Below are positions 46,511 through 49,354 of a DNA stretch of 49,354 bases, piece by piece (the first letter of the stretch is position 1; each line of letters starts with the position of its first letter). The position numbers were made by a program, and so were the translations under genes. The notes under the pieces are model-generated. The model was not told the DNA's origin and ran no database searches. It was given only the letters and a program-made list of their open reading frames with translations. This DNA comes from Pseudomonadota bacterium (GTDB lineage: Bacteria; Desulfobacterota; Syntrophorhabdia; Syntrophorhabdales; Syntrophorhabdaceae): contig JAPLKB010000056.1 in the NCBI GenBank assembly GCA_026388275.1, forward strand, positions 1 through 49,354. Reading direction: 5' to 3'.

Positions 46511-46579
46511 GCATAACACAAAGCTGAACCAGAGGCGGAACACCCTATTCCGCCGATTGGCTCCAGCGCCTTGTTATCC
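46511..46579 (-). other. attC-like site D
   Basis: 69 bp between GCATAAC (46511-46517) and GTTATCC (46573-46579). On the - strand it opens GGATAACAAGGCGCTGGAG, a classic attC beginning, and folds around GGCGGAA/TTCCGCC. The TAA stop of the AbiJ-like gene (46574-46576) lies inside the core site, a typical cassette arrangement. Confidence 0.85.
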
Positions 46580-47428
46580 CTTGCTCTGTATCTTTCCATT
46601 AACGAAGTTGATGAAGGCGGAACAAACTACAAGCATAAATTTCGCATCATCAAAGTTGACTCTTTCTGCCTCCATCAGCGCATGTCGTATTCCCCCTTGG
46701 TCGGACGTGTAGCCGTAGAGGCTACTGAAGGCCTTGCTCAGAGCGGGGTGCAATCCTATTTCATCTTCGAGTTTCTTAATGAGTTGACCTAATGTCCCCT
46801 TATCCACGTTTACATTATTGGCCACGAGGCTCTCTACAGCCGATATTGCTTCTTTTATGGAGTTTCTATAATCCGGGGAGGTTCTATCGGACAGCAATTC
46901 TAATGCTCGGCGTAAGTGTTTGTTCACTGGCCCCCTGCTTTCCTCGATAGCCTGTTCTATTTCTGCGACCTCATGTTCTTCGGTCATTCTTGCAATGATA
47001 CCATTGACAAACCTGTACGCCGACATTTCTTTCTGTAGAAGAGAATTACAGCTCTGAATGAACGCCTCCTTGAAGTGGTATCGCTCGTAGTTGTTGGCCA
47101 CAAATTCAATAAAGTCGTAAACCTCATACCACTTGCAGTCAAAGAAGTATTGCCGCAGGTGGGCAAGTACTTTTGTCCAGTCGTTACTGAGTTGATCAAG
47201 AGGTTTCTTGAAGTAATGAAACCAAAGGCGTTGGCACAGAGCCTGGATTTGCTCATTGCCATAGTCGTTGAGGTAGTATCCACCATAGATGCCTGAAGAG
47301 TGGCTGACATTATCCCAGCTGTGAACTTTTAGAAGACTCCAAAGGCCGTTGCGAAGCGGTTCATCTATGGATTCAATTTGGATCATTTCCTTGATGGGCC
47401 TGAAACCATATCGTTCAGAAAATCTCAT
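46574..47428 (-). CDS. AbiJ-NTD4-type abortive-infection-like protein
   Basis: 284 residues beginning MRFSERYGFRPIKEMIQIES and ELRNGLWSLL-like (EPLRNGLWSLLKVHSWD), which I recognise as the AbiJ N-terminal domain 4. The middle is helical. The C-terminal part (YRNSIKEAISAVESLV onward, LHPALSKAFSSLYGYTSDQGGIRHAL) is a HEPN-like AbiJ effector region with an R-H pair in GIRHAL. AbiJ proteins give phage resistance by cell arrest or death, probably by RNA cleavage; that is inferred here. GAGGG lies 7 bases before the ATG, and the whole leader is only 12 bp from attC-like site C. Its stop is in site D. Confidence 0.8.
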   Translation of the reverse strand: MRFSERYGFRPIKEMIQIESIDEPLRNGLWSLLKVHSWDNVSHSSGIYGGYYLNDYGNEQIQALCQRLWFHYFKKPLDQLSNDWTKVLAHLRQYFFDCKWYEVYDFIEFVANNYERYHFKEAFIQSCNSLLQKEMSAYRFVNGIIARMTEEHEVAEIEQAIEESRGPVNKHLRRALELLSDRTSPDYRNSIKEAISAVESLVANNVNVDKGTLGQLIKKLEDEIGLHPALSKAFSSLYGYTSDQGGIRHALMEAERVNFDDAKFMLVVCSAFINFVNGKIQSKG

Positions 47429-47440
47429 ATCATTCCCTCA

Positions 47441-47503
47441 GGGATAAGGAAAAGGCCAGCGAGCCGCGTTTTTTTGCGGATTCGCTGCACCGCCTTGTTC
47501 GCC
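47441..47503 (-). other. attC-like site C
   Basis: 63 bp. On the - strand it opens GGCGAACAAGGCGGTGCAGC, as site D, and folds by CAGCGA/TCGCTG and CCGC/GCGG around a T-rich loop. The far end is GGGATAAG rather than a perfect core, so it is slightly degenerate. Confidence 0.75.
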
Positions 47504-47560
47504 AATCACATTCAGTGTCTCAAAACAAAACCTTGCTTCTCATTTGTCTCGTTCATAGCG

Positions 47561-48145
47561 CTATGTTTTTTCCCAAACCTCGTAGCCTTCCGCACGTTTT
47601 GTTGGGGCGATGTTCTCGTAGTATACGTAGACTCTGTCATCGTTTAGTTTATCTCTGAACAGCTCATACTTTCCAAAATCAGGTAGAGGGTAGCCGGGCT
47701 TCTTGACCGTATATTGGTAGGCACCGAATCCATGTGCTGGATTCAAAGCATCGAGAAGCAAATCAAATTTAACCTTGCCTTCCTCATAATGTGCCGATCC
47801 GGTAAAACGGCCTTCGCCCAAATGTCTAATTTTGATCAAAGGACAGACTTTTTCGGCTACATATCTCGTTGTCATGTCTTCGTAGTCTTTTCCATCTTTA
47901 GTCGCTCGGTCTGGTTTTATTTTGTTATAGATTTCGACTCGTTTAAACTTCCCTCTCAAATATGAGAATCTTCTTAAGTCCCTCCAGTAAGATATGGCCT
48001 CAATAAAAAGAACAACAATTGAGGACGACAATAAGCCGACGAGAAAGTCTTTTGGCGGCTGATAGTAGAGAAAGTAAGGCTTAATCAAAAATACAGTTAT
48101 GACAATAGCCAGGAGAAGAAGTGCGATGATTATTGTCCGTCTCAT
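47561..48145 (-). CDS. membrane-anchored protein of unknown function
   Basis: 194 residues. Two N-terminal hydrophobic segments (3-28 and 34-52) are followed by a cytoplasmic-side alpha/beta domain (YLRGKFKRVEIYNKI, GRFTGSAHYEEGKVKFDLLLDAL, DDRVYVYYENIAPTKR). This resembles small membrane-tethered cargo of cassettes or defence islands, but I do not recognise the family. AAAGGAGG lies 13 bases before the ATG. Together with the adhesin-E-like gene upstream it makes a two-gene cassette closed by site C. Confidence 0.65.
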   Translation of the reverse strand: MRRTIIIALLLLAIVITVFLIKPYFLYYQPPKDFLVGLLSSSIVVLFIEAISYWRDLRRFSYLRGKFKRVEIYNKIKPDRATKDGKDYEDMTTRYVAEKVCPLIKIRHLGEGRFTGSAHYEEGKVKFDLLLDALNPAHGFGAYQYTVKKPGYPLPDFGKYELFRDKLNDDRVYVYYENIAPTKRAEGYEVWEKT

Positions 48146-48206
48146 AAATGCTTCCCACCCTCCTTTCAGTCTATAATGCTGGGCTCACTCTAAGAATAAT
48201 CGTAAT

Positions 48207-48626
48207 CTATCTTTTGCTGCAAACACGGTCAAGCAGTTTATCCTCGGTTGAGTCAGGAACGATAGGTCCCCATGGATTGTTTGAAGCATGGTCAGAAATA
48301 GGAGTGCCGTCAGAAGCATACACTATTAGATGCAACATCTTTCTTTGCTTTCCTCGGCAGTCAAGGCCATAAAGAGTTTTGCTTTCTTTAACTATATGGC
48401 CGGAAAGCTCTTTGGCTTCCTCAATATCTCTTTTGCTCCACAACCTTTTGACCCAGACTTTTGCCTGATTTTTGCCTGTAAAGGTAATACTTGTTGGATC
48501 AAAGTAGTGTTGTCCCGCAGAACTATTGGCATAATGCGTCCATTCGGCAGCGTTGCTGCTTGATATTAAAGACAAAGATAAAAACATCGCGATAATTCCC
48601 AGCCACTGAAAATTTTTCATTGTCAT
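48207..48626 (-). CDS. secreted surface-adhesin-E-like small protein
   Basis: 139 residues with a signal peptide (LGIIAMFLSLSLISSSNAA). The mature part EWTHYANSSAGQHYFDPTSITFTGKNQAKVWVKRLWS shares layout with the product at 41644-42051 (aromatic start, YYD/YFD-x-x-SI, KN-x-x-KVW, conserved Cys pair), so they are paralogues. The start is ATG 48624-48626 (a second ATG two codons later is possible), 39 bp after attC-like site B. Confidence 0.78.
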   Translation of the reverse strand: MTMKNFQWLGIIAMFLSLSLISSSNAAEWTHYANSSAGQHYFDPTSITFTGKNQAKVWVKRLWSKRDIEEAKELSGHIVKESKTLYGLDCRGKQRKMLHLIVYASDGTPISDHASNNPWGPIVPDSTEDKLLDRVCSKR

Positions 48627-48665
48627 CCTCCACTTGCGATAGAATTGCCGCTCAATTTTAGCTAC

Positions 48666-48757
48666 GGCGAACGCGGAGTTGAGCGGAATGCCTGAAGCAT
48701 CAGACCATACAGGTCTGAGACTGCGTAAGGCATTTCCGTTCCAATGACTTGTTAGCG
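48666..48757 (-). other. attC-like site B (long form)
   Basis: 92 bp between GGCGAAC (48666-48672) and GTTAGCG (48751-48757). On the - strand it opens CGCTAACAAGTCATTGGAAC. The long stem has AATGCC/GGCATT and CAGACC-ataca-GGTCTG. It is the largest of the six, similar in size to Vibrio-type long sites. Confidence 0.75.
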
Positions 48758-48783
48758 CCGAAGCGGACCAGCGTGCGGCGCGT

Positions 48784-48835
48784 CTTCAACAAGTCATGGA
48801 GCGGACCCACAGGGCCGCTCTACTCCGTGTTAGCG
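48784..48835 (-). other. attC-like site A
   Basis: 52 bp, on the - strand opening CGCTAACACGGAGTAGAGCGG and folding by GAGCGG/CCGCTC with two extra bases (TA) on one arm. It lies only 26 bp from site B, so there is no room for a gene between them. Confidence 0.6.
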
Positions 48836-48857
48836 CCGCGCGTAGCGCGGGGCTAAC
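48829..48857. repeat. perfect hairpin joining site A to a possible attI core
   Basis: GTTAGC-g-CCGCGC-gta-GCGCGG-g-GCTAAC forms two 6-bp stems with one G/G mismatch. On the - strand the right end reads GTTAGCC, a core-like heptamer directly before site A and 103 bp downstream of the integrase remnant, where an attI could lie. Confidence 0.5.
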
Positions 48858-48959
48858 AATTAACTATACATCTCTACTGCAACATATCCCAATATTCCTC
48901 CACCGGAGCCATATATCCCACGTCATAGTCGGGATATACGGCAGCCTTGAATATCTCTC

Positions 48960-49115
48960 TTATCCATCCAGGGGCCTTTTTACGCTAAGCCCCGTTTTAT
49001 TCAATACGTTGGTGTAAATCATTGTTGTTGAAACATTGGTATGATCAAAAAGTTCCTGGACGGTTCTTATATCGTAGTTTGTATCCTAATGGTGAGCTGC
49101 AAGAGAATGATAGAA
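48960..49115 (-). pseudogene. C-terminal remnant of an integron-type tyrosine recombinase (intI)
   Basis: The 52 in-frame codons 49115-48960 read FYHSLAAHH, stop, then [18 protein letters not shown] and [23 protein letters not shown], stop. This matches the end of integron integrases (HSFATHLLE[17 protein letters not shown], STTMIYTHVLN, RSPLD), including the nucleophile Tyr in MIYTNV. The catalytic Arg of RHS is Tyr here, a TAG interrupts the frame, and nothing homologous continues upstream, so it is dead. It reads in the same direction as the cassettes and its 3' end faces them. Confidence 0.85.
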
Positions 49116-49249
49116 AATTTTTAATGATCCCCCTGCCCCTAATGCCCACCCTTTTTTATTTCTATTGTCCTGCTATTTCAATAACATGTCAAGCTTTTTT
49201 CAAGCATTACAAATTAAGACCTTTGCACGGTAATTTACCCTGAAATAGC
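49116..49249. other. gene-free spacer after the integrase remnant
   Basis: AT-rich, no gene seen. It contains TTCTATTGTCCT, also near 45980 (TTCCTATTGTCCT), suggesting a shared small repeat. Confidence 0.3.
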
Positions 49250-49278
49250 TTGTAACTATATGATATATATGGTATATT
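49250..49278 (+). promoter_or_regulatory. promoter of the gene leaving the window
   Basis: TTGTAA (49250-49255), a 17-bp spacer, then TATATT (49273-49278), about 32 bases before the ATG at 49310. Confidence 0.6.
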
Positions 49279-49309
49279 GATGATTATCCCACTCCAAGGA
49301 GTCATCCTC

Positions 49310-49354
49310 ATGACAGATAAATTCACCACGCCGAGCTTTGCTGATTATTTCGTC
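49310..49354 (+). CDS. start of an unidentified gene cut by the window end
   Basis: ATG at 49310 follows CAAGGAG by 8 bases and 15 codons (MTDKFTTPSFADYFV) reach the edge. Too short to identify. It points away from the cassette array. Confidence 0.6.
   Translation, partial: MTDKFTTPSFADYFV

Noticed and set aside
43471-48857. CRISPR array
   Set aside because: The palindromic sites are irregularly spaced (26 bp to 2.2 kb), differ in sequence and length, and have genes between them.
48796-49017. 73-codon + strand frame across site A and the integrase remnant
   Set aside because: It is antisense to a recognisable recombinase tail and spans palindromic recombination sites.

Overview
The window looks like a chromosomal segment of a Gram-negative, AT-rich, anaerobic bacterium of the former Deltaproteobacteria (Desulfobacterota, Syntrophales/Syntrophorhabdales-like). 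Grounds: LptF/LptG (an LPS export system), a thrS-infC-rpmI-rplT-pheS-pheT-ihfA-merR run, a thiolase/crotonase/EtfBA acyl-CoA operon of the kind used in beta-oxidation or butyrate metabolism, many lipoprotein signals, and three tRNA genes with bacterial promoters. Taxonomy is an inference from gene content only.

Layout. 1-5.0 kb: a TPR protein with 13 near-identical repeats, an orphan gene of possible uracil-glycosylase fold, and a FlhG/MinD-like ATPase behind a diguanylate cyclase. 5.0-9 kb: a foldable RNA candidate, tRNA-Glu, the trxB-(amidase-like)-rph-rdgB operon read leftward, and tRNA-Met. 9-23 kb: housekeeping genes mixed with unknowns: a two-gene secreted TPR/unknown pair, a thymidylate-synthase-like gene, an MBL hydrolase, a patatin lipoprotein, a DUF218 protein, EpmA, tRNA-Ser, RNase R, a cluster of GC-rich hairpins, lptFG, a YprB-like nuclease, an alpha/beta hydrolase, an MscS-type membrane protein, holA and an M50 protease. 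23-31 kb: the translation operon, including infC that appears to start at AUA and a ThrRS without a TGS domain. 31-36 kb: thiolase-crotonase-etfB-etfA behind a promoter with a Rex-like operator, closed by a clear terminator, then a DUF89 phosphatase. 36-41.5 kb: a zinc-finger-less DnaJ/CbpA with a coupled unknown gene, groES-groEL with a CIRCE-like operator, dodecin and an ArnD-like deacetylase.

41.6-49.35 kb is accessory. A 265-bp element with terminal inverted repeats (MITE-like) sits at 42.18-42.45 kb. From 43.6 to 48.86 kb I read six palindromic sites with attC architecture, all in one orientation. The first gene of each occupied cassette begins 12-40 bp after a site, and one stop codon lies inside a core site. 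The cargo is a PaeR7I/XhoI-type restriction-modification pair, an AbiJ-NTD4 abortive-infection-like protein, a two-helix SHOCT protein, a membrane-anchored unknown and a secreted adhesin-E-like protein. Beyond the last site is a 52-codon remnant of an integron-type tyrosine recombinase with an internal stop. I interpret this as a decayed chromosomal integron (attC cluster plus dead intI) carrying phage-defence cassettes. It is the most interesting part of the window.

The window ends in the first 15 codons of a new rightward gene with its own promoter. I saw no rRNA, CRISPR array or complete insertion sequence.
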